Positions 8,966-18,326 of a stretch of 64,000 bases of DNA are shown here, in pieces. Numbering within the stretch: position 1 is the stretch's first letter; each line of letters opens with the position of its first letter. Both the position numbers and the translations under genes were made by a program. Under the pieces are notes generated by a model. It made no database searches. It was not told where the DNA came from and saw only the letters and a list, made by a program, of their open reading frames with translations. Source of the DNA: Desulfoscipio sp. XC116 (GTDB lineage: Bacteria; Bacillota; Desulfotomaculia; Desulfotomaculales; Desulfallaceae); contig NZ_CP156660.1 of the NCBI RefSeq assembly GCF_039851975.1, positions 1,488,001-1,552,000 on the forward strand, in the 5' to 3' direction.

Positions 8966-9074
8966 TTTGCTCCGGCTTTAAATTCATAGAACAACGTTGC
9001 TTAGATCCTTATACTGATTGGTGCAGCACAACCAAAAGAAGTTATAATAATTTAAATGTAGAAGGTGATCGGTG

Positions 9075-10466
9075 ATGTCAGATTTTCCCCGCTTAATGAT
9101 TGCCGGTACACATAGCGGAGTTGGCAAGACTACCATTGCCGCGGCGGTAATGGCGATGCTCAGCGCATCCGGCATGCGTGTTCAGCCTTATAAGGTGGGA
9201 CCCGACTATATTGATCCCGGCTTTCATCAGGCGGCTACCGGGTGGATTTCCAGGAACCTGGATACTTTTTTCCTGGGTGAGGACGGTATTAAAGAGGTCT
9301 TCACCCGCTCGGCGGCGGGTGCGGATATCAGTGTAATCGAAGGGGTCATGGGTTTGTACGATGGTATAGGCTCCACGGACGAAGGCAGTTCCGCCCGGGT
9401 GGCCCAAACATTGCAGTGTCCGGTGGTATTGGTTATAGACGCCCGGTCGATGGCTCATAGTGCGGCGGCGATGGTGTGGGGTTACGCTAATCTGCCGGGA
9501 GGTATTCCTCTGGCCGGTGTTATATTAAACAGGGTAGGCAGCTCCCGGCACCTGGCCATTTTAACCGAAGCCATAGAGGGTAAAACAGGGGTGCCCGTTC
9601 TAGGGGGTATTGGGCGGGAAAATGACTTGCATATGCCGGAGCGCCATTTGGGGTTGGTACCCAGCGTGGAGAACCGGGAGCTGCAAAATGTAATGCAAGT
9701 ACTGGGGCGGCGGGTAGCCCGAGGTATATCCGGGGATAAAATGGTTAGTTTGGCTCGTCGGGCCTCCGCACTGGTGGGTCGGCGGGATATATTTGCGGTG
9801 GAGCCCGGTGCGCCTGTGCGCCTGGGTATTGTCAGGGACAATGCCTTTAACTTCTATTACCAGGACGGGTTGGATTTACTGGAGGCTATGGGCGCCGAGC
9901 TGCAATACTGCAGCGCGCTTAATGATGCCTGTCTGCCTGACGCGCTGGATGGCCTGTATATAGGCGGTGGCTTTCCCGAAGTGTTTATGGAGCAATTATC
10001 GGTCAACACTTCGTTTATCAATGACCTAAGGCGCCGGGTTGCCGATGGTATGCCTATATATGCCGAATGCGGTGGTTTAATGTATCTCTGTGCCGCGATC
10101 ACTGATTTCACCGGGCGAGAATTAAGTGGTGCCGGTATACTGCCCGCGCACTGCCGGATGGAGAAAAAACGGGTGGCTTTGGGTTATGTTGAAGCCAGAG
10201 CGTTGCGGAATAATGTGCTGGTTAAAGAAGGCGCCCAATTACGGGGTCACGAGTTTCATTACTCAAGCATTAAGGAGCATAGCTTAACTCCCGCATTTGT
10301 ACTGAACAAGCCCGGGGAATCTGCGGGACGTTCGGACGGACATGTCGGCGGCAATGTGTTGGCCACTTACCTGCACGTGCATTTTGCAGGCTCGCCTCCG
10401 GCTGCCCGGGGATTCTTAGACTCTTGTGCGCGGTACAGGCTGGCGAGAAAGAGGGTGAAAACTTGA
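9075..10466 (+). CDS. cbiA: Cobyrinate a,c-diamide synthase
   Basis: Amidates the a and c side chains of cobyrinic acid using glutamine and ATP. N-terminal ATPase domain with GTHSGVGKTT and VGPDYIDPGFH, then SVIEGVMGLYDG; C-terminal glutaminase domain with Cys332 in YAECGGLMYL and histidines in RGHEFHYS. 463 residues from ATG 9075, which has AAGGTG at suitable spacing; a GTG one codon earlier is possible. A 109-base gap separates it from cbiB. Its stop overlaps the cobS start (TTGA). Confidence 0.94.
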   Translation: MSDFPRLMIAGTHSGVGKTTIAAAVMAMLSASGMRVQPYKVGPDYIDPGFHQAATGWISRNLDTFFLGEDGIKEVFTRSAAGADISVIEGVMGLYDGIGSTDEGSSARVAQTLQCPVVLVIDARSMAHSAAAMVWGYANLPGGIPLAGVILNRVGSSRHLAILTEAIEGKTGVPVLGGIGRENDLHMPERHLGLVPSVENRELQNVMQVLGRRVARGISGDKMVSLARRASALVGRRDIFAVEPGAPVRLGIVRDNAFNFYYQDGLDLLEAMGAELQYCSALNDACLPDALDGLYIGGGFPEVFMEQLSVNTSFINDLRRRVADGMPIYAECGGLMYLCAAITDFTGRELSGAGILPAHCRMEKKRVALGYVEARALRNNVLVKEGAQLRGHEFHYSSIKEHSLTPAFVLNKPGESAGRSDGHVGGNVLATYLHVHFAGSPPAARGFLDSCARYRLARKRVKT

Positions 10467-11230
10467 AAAGCTTTTGTTTTGCCCTGCAGCATCTGACCAG
10501 AATTAATATTTACAGAGGTGCATTTGACGAACAGGCCTTTGGCCGGGCGGCAGTATTCTTCCCCGTTGTAGGGCTGTTGCTTGGCTCTCTGCTTCTGCTG
10601 GCCCAAATTTTATTGACGTATGTTTTTTCGGCGCCGCTGGTGGCGGCGCTACTGGTAGTGCTAATGGTCATTATGACCGGAGGAATGCACCTGGATGGTT
10701 TTATGGATACCGTGGACGGCGTTTTCAGCGGCCGGCCCCGGGCCAGAAAACTGGAAATTATGCGGGACAGCAGGGTGGGCGCCTTCGGGGTCTTGGGACT
10801 GCTTTGCCTCTTACTGTTAAAATATAATGCCTTCTTAACTATTGCCGAATCTCTTATCTATCAGGCCATCTTACTGGCGGCGATTATCAGCCGGTGGTCT
10901 ATGGTGTACGCTATTGCTTGCTTTCCTTATGCCCGCAAGGAAGGGTTGGGTACGCTTTATAACAGGTATACGGGTAAGTTTGAATTATTATGGGCTACGG
11001 CCGGTACAATATTATTAACGGCTCTGGTGGCCTGGGCGGCGGGACTGATATTATTATTTGCCGCATGGGGTTGGGTGCACTTAATGGGTAGCAGACTAAC
11101 CAGGGATTTGGGTGGCCTGACCGGCGATATATATGGAGCGGCGGCGGAAACCACCGAGCTGCTTGTTTACCTCGCGGCGCTGCCTCTGTATGGATACTGC
11201 TCCTGCTTGTTCAGTGCCCCGTGGTTATAA
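10463..11230 (+). CDS. cobS: Adenosylcobinamide-GDP ribazoletransferase (cobalamin synthase)
   Basis: Polytopic membrane enzyme that joins adenosylcobinamide-GDP with alpha-ribazole (phosphate), the last assembly step. Family signs: FALQHLTRI N-terminus, AVFFPVVGLLLG, the acidic motif GGMHLDGFMDTVDG with metal-binding aspartates, RDSRVGAFGV, and SRWSMV. Multiple hydrophobic helices occupy most of the 255 residues. TTG 10463 is preceded by GAGGGTG and overlaps the end of cbiA by four bases, showing translational coupling; the reading frame is open upstream inside cbiA but that part is not homologous. Confidence 0.93.
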   Translation: MKSFCFALQHLTRINIYRGAFDEQAFGRAAVFFPVVGLLLGSLLLLAQILLTYVFSAPLVAALLVVLMVIMTGGMHLDGFMDTVDGVFSGRPRARKLEIMRDSRVGAFGVLGLLCLLLLKYNAFLTIAESLIYQAILLAAIISRWSMVYAIACFPYARKEGLGTLYNRYTGKFELLWATAGTILLTALVAWAAGLILLFAAWGWVHLMGSRLTRDLGGLTGDIYGAAAETTELLVYLAALPLYGYCSCLFSAPWL

Positions 11231-11254
11231 ATAATAATATTAAGGAGCAATACA

Positions 11255-12358
11255 ATGATACATATTGAATATAAACATGGTGGAGATGTATTTGGCGCCG
11301 CCCGCAGTTTGCAATGTCATCCCCGGGCCATCTACGACTTCAGTGCCAACATCAACCCGCTGGGTACTTCTCCCATGGCTTTGTCGGCGATAACAGATAA
11401 TTTGGATCTGATCAGGCATTATCCCGACCCGCGCTGCGCGGAATTGCGGGCGGGTTTAACCGGTTACCTGAATGTTGCGCCCGAAAAAATGCTGCTGGGT
11501 AATGGCGCGTCGGAATTGATCTATCTTTTGGCCCGGGTCATGGGTTATCGCAGGGCGATAGTTGCCGCACCCACCTTCACAGAATACGGTGCGGCGGTCA
11601 CCATTGCCGGGGGTGCTGTGCATGAAGTGCCTTTGTTGGAGGAGGAAAAGTTTGCGCTGCCGGCGCCCCGGATTAGAAAAGCGCTGAGCCATGCCGACGT
11701 GGTGTTTATCTGTAACCCCAACAACCCTACCGGAGGAGCGGTTAAAAGGCCGATTATCCAATCAATTATTGAAGATGCCCGCACATGTGGAGCCACTGTA
11801 GTGGTGGACGAAGCTTTTATAGATTTTGTCCACCGGCAGGAGCAATACACAGTATTACCTTTGCTTGATGAGCATCCCAATTTAATTGTGCTTTATTCGT
11901 TGACTAAATTTTTCGGCATTCCCGGCCTGCGATTGGGTGTACTAATAGCCGGTAAGCCAATCATTAAAAAGATTTCGGCAGCCAAAGATCCCTGGAATGT
12001 AAACAGCTTGGCGCAAATCGCGGGGGCGGCGGCACTGGCGGATAAAGAATATATGGCCCAAACCAGGCAGCTAATTTGGCGGGAAAGGGATTTTTTATAC
12101 CGGGCTATTTCATTGATACCCGGCCTTAATGCTTTTGCCGGAGAAGCCAACTATTTATTGGTCAAAATCGAAAACCCCGCCATAACCTCGGCCCAACTGG
12201 CGGGACTGTCCGCCGGGCGAGGTGTGTTGGTACGGGATTGCGCCAGCTTCAGCGGCCTGGGTAATAACTATATACGGGTGGCAGTGAAAAACAGAGCGGA
12301 AAACGCAGTGCTGCTAAATGTGCTTAGAGAGATAATGAAGGGGGTAGCTGATGGGTAG
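11255..12358 (+). CDS. cobD: Threonine-phosphate decarboxylase
   Basis: PLP enzyme that makes (R)-1-amino-2-propanol phosphate, the linker used by CbiB. It resembles histidinol-phosphate aminotransferase: HGGDVFGAAR start, FSANINPLG, CNPNNPTGG, and Lys218 in YSLTKFFGIPGLRLG as Schiff-base residue. 367 residues is full length. TAAGGAG precedes ATG 11255. The last codons overlap the cobC start by 8 bases. Histidinol-phosphate aminotransferase is the alternative, but the N-terminus and B12 operon context favour the decarboxylase. Confidence 0.92.
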   Translation: MIHIEYKHGGDVFGAARSLQCHPRAIYDFSANINPLGTSPMALSAITDNLDLIRHYPDPRCAELRAGLTGYLNVAPEKMLLGNGASELIYLLARVMGYRRAIVAAPTFTEYGAAVTIAGGAVHEVPLLEEEKFALPAPRIRKALSHADVVFICNPNNPTGGAVKRPIIQSIIEDARTCGATVVVDEAFIDFVHRQEQYTVLPLLDEHPNLIVLYSLTKFFGIPGLRLGVLIAGKPIIKKISAAKDPWNVNSLAQIAGAAALADKEYMAQTRQLIWRERDFLYRAISLIPGLNAFAGEANYLLVKIENPAITSAQLAGLSAGRGVLVRDCASFSGLGNNYIRVAVKNRAENAVLLNVLREIMKGVADG

Positions 12359-12983
12359 TCGTATGTTTTTAGTAAGGCATGGTGAAACTGCCTGGAATAA
12401 AGAGACTCGCTTACAAGGCCGGACTGATGTTCCTTTAAGCGAGAAGGGGATTAAACAGGCCAAGGCATTGAGTAATCGGTTAGCAGAGCAGGATGTCACC
12501 GCCTTTTTTTCAAGCAGTCTTTCCCGGGCCCGGGAAACGGCCGCTATTATAGCCGAACCCCATAATAAGTCTGTACAGGTAGTACCGGATTTGCAAGAAC
12601 TGAATTTCGGGCACTGGGAGGGAATGACCGTAGAGGAGATTCGCCGGAAATACCAACGGGAGTCTGCAGCCTGGTGGTCAAGTCCGCTGCAGACCAGGGT
12701 GCCGGGGGGGGAAACGCTGGCTGAACTGGCGGAGCGGTCTGTCCGGGCCGTCAAAACTATTGTAGAGCAATACCCGGAAAAAAATGTGCTGGTAGTGGCT
12801 CATGGCGGGGTCATTAGAAGTATTGTGGCTACGGTGCTGGGTATTGATTTAAATCAGTACTGGCAGCTGCGCCAAGATAATGCATCCCTGTCTATAATTG
12901 ATTTTTACCACTGGGATAAACCCATATTAATGCTATATAACGATTGCAGTCACCTGGGACAGGGAACGATACCGCCGGTATAA
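12351..12983 (+). CDS. cobC: Alpha-ribazole phosphatase (histidine phosphatase family)
   Basis: Removes the phosphate from alpha-ribazole 5'-phosphate or from adenosylcobalamin 5'-phosphate. Catalytic motif LVRHGETAWN with phospho-accepting His10, SSSLSRARETA, and the second histidine in VAHGGVIRS. 210 residues. GAAGGGGG lies upstream of ATG 12351, and the start overlaps cobD. It is the last gene of the riboswitch operon. A generic phosphoglycerate-mutase-like phosphatase cannot be excluded by sequence, but position makes CobC likely. No cobT homologue is seen nearby. Confidence 0.87.
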   Translation: MGSRMFLVRHGETAWNKETRLQGRTDVPLSEKGIKQAKALSNRLAEQDVTAFFSSSLSRARETAAIIAEPHNKSVQVVPDLQELNFGHWEGMTVEEIRRKYQRESAAWWSSPLQTRVPGGETLAELAERSVRAVKTIVEQYPEKNVLVVAHGGVIRSIVATVLGIDLNQYWQLRQDNASLSIIDFYHWDKPILMLYNDCSHLGQGTIPPV

Positions 12984-12994
12984 TAATAGACTTA

Positions 12995-13039
12995 ATCAAA
13001 TTCCAAGACTCCCACTTCTATAAGTGGGAGTTCCTATTT
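12995..13039 (+). repeat. Hairpin repeat copy 1 (also a likely terminator for the cob operon)
   Basis: A 10-base stem ACTCCCACTT/AAGTGGGAGT with a CTAT loop, followed by TTCCTATTTTT. The same 45-base unit with about 38 matching positions occurs at 53606-53650. The hairpin plus T-rich tail can end the cobC transcript. The shared flanks outside the stem show it is a dispersed repeat, perhaps a remnant of an IS200/IS605-type end. Confidence 0.7.
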
Positions 13040-13079
13040 TTACTTTAGGTGGGGTGGAATCACTATTTAAAGCTCCGAT

Positions 13080-13097
13080 GTTCAGCTTTAGCTGAAC
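13080..13097 (+). repeat. Perfect small hairpin in cobC-ytrH gap
   Basis: GTTCAGCT and AGCTGAAC arms with a 2-base loop. The gap 12984-13234 also holds hairpin repeat copy 1 and a GGGGACAGGAACGTC string at about 13149 that resembles short REP-type repeats of Clostridia. No coding sequence was seen in the gap. The pairing of two hairpins resembles ends of single-strand transposons, but no transposase remains. Confidence 0.45.
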
Positions 13098-13234
13098 GAC
13101 GCATATGTTTATGGTCTTGTTCTTACTTCATTATTGCATACATATACTGGGGACAGGAACGTCTTTTCGCCGGTGTTTTTTTGGCCGGCCGGTAAAAATT
13201 TAGAATTTCCATGCTTAATAATGAGGGGAGAACC

Positions 13235-13561
13235 ATGGATACGTTTATTAATAAGACGGTTCTAATATTTTTTACGGCGCTTGGAATTATGCTGGGTGCA
13301 GCTTTAGTTGGGGCCCTGGCGGCCGTTTTGGTCCGGGAACCGCCCGTAGGCACCATGTTGAAACTAGCTAAAGAAATTAAAATCTGGGCCATTGTAGCCG
13401 CCATCGGCGGCACTTTTTCTACTTTTGAGGTGCTGGAATCGGGCCTTTTCCAGGGCGAGATGCGGGCGGTCATCAAACAATTGATATATATAACAAGCGC
13501 TCTGGCCGGTACCCAGAGCGGCTACTATCTGCTATTAATTCTGTCTGGTGAAGGGCAATGA
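13235..13561 (+). CDS. ytrH: Sporulation membrane protein YtrH
   Basis: 108-residue membrane protein of the YtrH family, needed for efficient sporulation in B. subtilis where it is made in the mother cell. Hydrophobic segments at about residues 5-30, 50-66 and 78-100. Motifs RELEPPVG-like (here REPPVGTMLKLAKEIKIWA) and GGTFSTFEVLESG are typical. GAGGGGAG precedes ATG 13235; an ATG at 13211 lacks a site. The stop overlaps the next start by ATGA, so the two are co-translated, as ytrH and ytrI are in Bacillus. Confidence 0.88.
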   Translation: MDTFINKTVLIFFTALGIMLGAALVGALAAVLVREPPVGTMLKLAKEIKIWAIVAAIGGTFSTFEVLESGLFQGEMRAVIKQLIYITSALAGTQSGYYLLLILSGEGQ

Positions 13562-14040
13562 AAAAGTGCATTTTATTTAGAGTAACGGTTTTTTTGCTGG
13601 GTATGATTACCGGCGCCGCCCTAACGGGAATTTTTATAGGCAAGCAGATTGATGATTTATCCATTAAAAACCGCTCTCTTGCGGATGGCCTGGCGGTTGC
13701 CGAAAAGGAGTTGGAGCAGCTGCGACAGGCCAATGAAACAATACATGCCAGAGTGGTTACAAAAATCAGCGCCCACATAAGCTTTGCCGAGGAATGCGAC
13801 TATTCGGAGTACGAGCAAAGCACCATTGAGTTAACGGTTGAAAAAAAAGTAAGAGAATGGTTAAAGATTATTTCCGGTCAGGAACTGGAAACAATTAATT
13901 ATCTGCTGGTGCCTCGAATTGTGGATAATCGTGAGCTAGAGGTGGAAGGAAAGAAGATTCGCTTAAAGGTTTTGCTGGTAGTGCTATCGGAGCATGTCAT
14001 CGTATACCTGGAGATAATACCCATACAAAACATGGTATGA
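13558..14040 (+). CDS. YtrI-like sporulation membrane protein
   Basis: 160-residue protein with one N-terminal membrane anchor (residues about 8-28, GMITGAALTGIFIG), then a coiled-coil stretch (about 33-62) and a soluble domain. It overlaps ytrH by four bases. In B. subtilis ytrH and ytrI form a sporulation operon, and the topology here is the same, so I infer the same role; sequence similarity alone is too weak for certainty. Confidence 0.65.
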   Translation: MKKCILFRVTVFLLGMITGAALTGIFIGKQIDDLSIKNRSLADGLAVAEKELEQLRQANETIHARVVTKISAHISFAEECDYSEYEQSTIELTVEKKVREWLKIISGQELETINYLLVPRIVDNRELEVEGKKIRLKVLLVVLSEHVIVYLEIIPIQNMV

Positions 14041-14091
14041 TAATGGAATTGCTTGCTGGACACAATACCTAAAAAAAGGGGTGTTTAAACA

Positions 14092-14316
14092 GTGGAAAAT
14101 TATATTCGTTCCAGGGTGCCCTGGAGTACGGAGTCCAGTTTGAAATTCAAGGCTGAAGAGGTGGGTATTGATTTTGATGATTTTATAGAAGGTTTAAAGG
14201 ACGGCAGGTCTGACGCAGAGATGGCCGAGGAATATGATGTTACGGAAAAGTTGATTTACCATCTGCGTGATCATTTTATGCGTTATGGCCTGGGGCATGT
14301 CATGGGTCAGGATTAA
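14092..14316 (+). CDS. Small helix-turn-helix-like protein
   Basis: 74-residue acidic protein. The region around residues 33-60 (FIEGLKDGRSDAEMAEEYDVTEKLIYHLRDHF) reads as a helix-turn-helix of the type found in small DNA-binding proteins: DAEMAEEYDV as first helix and turn, TEKLIYHLRDH as recognition helix. GTG 14092 follows AAAAGGGGTG. I recall similar hypothetical proteins upstream of guaB in Peptococcaceae but know no function. It may regulate its neighbours; nothing in the sequence proves it. Confidence 0.65.
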   Translation: MENYIRSRVPWSTESSLKFKAEEVGIDFDDFIEGLKDGRSDAEMAEEYDVTEKLIYHLRDHFMRYGLGHVMGQD

Positions 14317-14381
14317 CATTATACGGCAGTTGGTTCTTTATGGTAATGTCAATAATTTGGTCCCCTTCTAACCGCCCGTTG

Positions 14382-14390
14382 TGCTATAAT
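14382..14390 (+). promoter_or_regulatory. Extended -10 promoter upstream of guaB
   Basis: TGCTATAAT matches the extended -10 consensus (TGnTATAAT) exactly. No good -35 hexamer sits 17 bases upstream, which is acceptable for an extended -10. It would start transcription about 40 bases before the proposed guaB start. Confidence 0.6.
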
Positions 14391-14429
14391 AAGCAGATAT
14401 ATTAATACGACATTAATTGAGGGGAGTGA

Positions 14430-15893
<1,464 letters not shown>

Positions 15894-15915
15894 TTAATAA
15901 TATAGTTTGCATATT

Positions 15916-15950
15916 AACAAGCCCTCAGCGTTAGATGCCGGGGGCCTGTT
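15916..15950. terminator. Possible terminator hairpin between guaB and acuA
   Basis: AACAAGCCC and GGGCCTGTT arms (one mismatch) enclose a GC-rich inner region; only a weak T-rich tail follows. It lies between convergent genes and could serve guaB. Confidence 0.45.
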
Positions 15951-16000
15951 TATGCTATTTCTGACTTTTTATTGCCGGTCGGATCATGAATGACGATCAG

Positions 16001-16645
16001 CTAGTGATAGTGAAAAATGCTGCCGCCACAGAATTTCATATTTTCAAACTTTTTAACATCTTCTTCGGGTACCCGGGGGCCTATGCGGGCCATCATTACG
16101 TTGGCGATATGTTCAAGTATCTCCGGATCATCGGTGGGAACTCGCACCAAGCCGGTACTGCCAAATACCTTGCTCAGCATCTTTTGATATTGCCAGATGT
16201 CAAGGCCTGTGCTTTCAAGATCCCAGTGCCAGCAAAATTCGATGGTAATAACAATTTTTTCGTCCATAATGGGATTGGTAAAGGCAAGCTGCATGAGCTT
16301 TTTACCTATCTTGTGTTTGCGCCAGGTAGGGCTTACCTCAATGGCACCCAATTCCAGGATATTACCATGCTTGCACCAGCGGCTGTATTTATCGGGATCA
16401 TGGAATGTGACATAACCCACAATAACGTTCTGATGGCGGGCAATATAAACCATTCCATCAGAGGAGGCCGCTATATCAACCAGTGCTTTATGTTGTTTGT
16501 GCGGTTCACGAAAAACATGCAAATCGGGTGCCATATCCAGTTCTGAAATGTATTCCGGCTGTACAGGACCTTCATAGGCCAGCTGATCGTTTAATGCCTC
16601 ATTCCCTGTATGTATTTTATTTCCCAAGACCAACTTAACCACCAC
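16001..16645 (-). CDS. acuA: AcuA-type GNAT acetyltransferase
   Basis: Protein lysine acetyltransferase; in B. subtilis AcuA acetylates and inactivates acetyl-CoA synthetase. Shared features with the family: FREPHKQHKALVDIA, VGYVTFHDP, ELGAIEVSPTWRKHKIGKKL (acetyl-CoA binding loop), EFCWHWDL, and a C-terminal TDDPEI then MARIG. 214 residues. The start is uncertain: two GTG codons follow AGAGG closely, and the family begins near here. acuB and acuC are not adjacent, though a histone-deacetylase-like gene (the AcuC superfamily) lies at 61.5 kb. Both acyl-CoA synthetases in this window carry the PX4GK motif that this enzyme type recognises. Confidence 0.88.
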   Translation of the reverse strand: MVVKLVLGNKIHTGNEALNDQLAYEGPVQPEYISELDMAPDLHVFREPHKQHKALVDIAASSDGMVYIARHQNVIVGYVTFHDPDKYSRWCKHGNILELGAIEVSPTWRKHKIGKKLMQLAFTNPIMDEKIVITIEFCWHWDLESTGLDIWQYQKMLSKVFGSTGLVRVPTDDPEILEHIANVMMARIGPRVPEEDVKKFENMKFCGGSIFHYH

Positions 16646-16817
16646 CTCTTCTAATGAGCATGGATTATTTATCTAATTATATGGTAGTAAGTGCTCATGA
16701 ACAAGTAAAAAGTTCAGGAAAAAAATTGAAAAAATTTAATAATCAGGAAGGAAATTTTAAATAAAAGATGAAGTATATACCAGGTAATATAACTATTAGC
16801 TTGAGGTGGTGCAAAAA

Positions 16818-18215
16818 ATGAACGGTACATTAAATTCGCTTACCGATGTACTTAAAAAGACTTTATTTTTCTTTGAATCTTTGTCTGTGGCTGAATTGAC
16901 CCCCTATGTGCACAGGCAAATGTTGGTGGATTATTCAGCGGAACAGGTGGAGGAAAAAGTTTGCTTGTGCTTGGAGCAACATAAATGTTTTGACACCGGC
17001 GATGGTTACATATGGTTTTTAAATCTGGAAGGAAAACGGGATAATGATCAATTGTATAATCTGCTATTAAAAAAACAAAAGCCCCTTAGCACAAACGAGC
17101 TTTTTAAAAATGGGGCAAGGAAAAGAAAGAGTAAACCGGTAGCGGAACAGGCGGAGTTAATTAACGATGGCAGGTTTATTCAATTGGTTAATGGTTTTTG
17201 GGGGTTAACCGAATGGGAAGTGGAAACAGAGCATTATTCTTTAAAGCATTTAATCATCAAGGCTCTTAAAATACATCCCACGGGGCTTTCGCTGGTCCAA
17301 TTAACCGATATGGTTAATAAGTGGAGAGATTCCGGTCAAAAAGAAATACGGGATGTTTTAAGGAAATTCCCTTATTTTGATGAAATAGGAAATGGAGTAT
17401 GGTGCTACAATTCGGAATCCAGAGTTATCTATGATCGCATTATTAAAAGATATTTGGAATCAATCAAGCGCCAGAGAGGTCGTTGGAGTCGGGAGCGGAG
17501 TAAATGGTTCCATAAAAACGCGGTATTGCAAAAACAAATTGAGGAATTGTCAACGGCCCACCGAGAGGTTGCTGCCGCATTGGCCCTGCGTCAGAGCGAG
17601 GTGGGCAGATATGAGCAAATGACTACTCAGATGGCTGAAAAGGACCTGTTATTGTCGTTAAGGAAAAAAGAAATATATCGTTATAAGGAGCATCTGCAAA
17701 AACTGGAAGCCAAGGCTAACAGTATACTATACCAGTGTAGGCTCTGGGTGGCCAGAAACAAAGAAAAAGAAAAAGAAAATTTAAAGATGCAACAATTAAT
17801 GAATGTCAATCAATCCAGCCAAGAGACTTTGTTCAGCAAGCTGCAGCAGTATAAAGAACGGGACCGTGAAAATAAAGCCAAAATAATTGAAATGAAGGAA
17901 AGTCACGCTAATCGGGTCGCCGAGTTGCAAACCGAGATTGTGGAATTAAGGCAGAAGCTGGAACGGCTAAAAGACAATTCAGGCCAGGAGCAAAAAATAT
18001 GGCGGGAGGAGATTAATGCGCTGAGCGCTGATTTAAAGCATTCCATGGCTGAGGGGGAAAAGCTGGGCCACGCACTGCGCCTGGCACAACAAGAATTAAC
18101 TAAAATAAAGAATGACTATAAAATCTTGGGAGATCATTTAGCCCATCCGCTGGTGAGATTGGTGACTAGGCTGGTGGGCAGATTTAAAAAGAATAATCGG
18201 CAAGTAATTTCATAA
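16818..18215 (+). CDS. Protein with three winged-helix-like units and a long coiled coil
   Basis: 465 residues, family not recognised. Three successive units (about 5-70, 76-133, 143-200) each end in an aromatic strand: GYIWFLN (Trp66), GFWGLTEW (Trp128) and GVWCYN (Trp195). The first resembles HARE-HTH/RpoE-delta-type winged helices and the third has GLSLVQLTDMVN, a typical helix-turn-helix. A basic link (KRQRGRWSRERSKW) leads to a coiled coil from about 225 to 430, and the C-terminus is basic and hydrophobic (HPLVRLVTRLVGRFKK). ATG 16818 follows GAGGTG; GTG 16806 is possible. A nucleic-acid-binding structural or regulatory role is a guess. It is monocistronic, with its own terminator. Confidence 0.7.
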   Translation: MNGTLNSLTDVLKKTLFFFESLSVAELTPYVHRQMLVDYSAEQVEEKVCLCLEQHKCFDTGDGYIWFLNLEGKRDNDQLYNLLLKKQKPLSTNELFKNGARKRKSKPVAEQAELINDGRFIQLVNGFWGLTEWEVETEHYSLKHLIIKALKIHPTGLSLVQLTDMVNKWRDSGQKEIRDVLRKFPYFDEIGNGVWCYNSESRVIYDRIIKRYLESIKRQRGRWSRERSKWFHKNAVLQKQIEELSTAHREVAAALALRQSEVGRYEQMTTQMAEKDLLLSLRKKEIYRYKEHLQKLEAKANSILYQCRLWVARNKEKEKENLKMQQLMNVNQSSQETLFSKLQQYKERDRENKAKIIEMKESHANRVAELQTEIVELRQKLERLKDNSGQEQKIWREEINALSADLKHSMAEGEKLGHALRLAQQELTKIKNDYKILGDHLAHPLVRLVTRLVGRFKKNNRQVIS

Positions 18216-18240
18216 GAGATACCTTGGGTATCTCTTTTGC
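18215..18240 (+). terminator. Intrinsic terminator after the coiled-coil gene
   Basis: Perfect 9-base arms AGAGATACC and GGTATCTCT with a TTG loop, followed by a short T run. Confidence 0.8.
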
Positions 18241-18326
18241 ATTTTAATTAGCTGTGTTATTATTTATAGTGTAAATTTACTGAATATTATCGTTGTATTG
18301 GATAATTACAAGGAGGTTTATATTGA

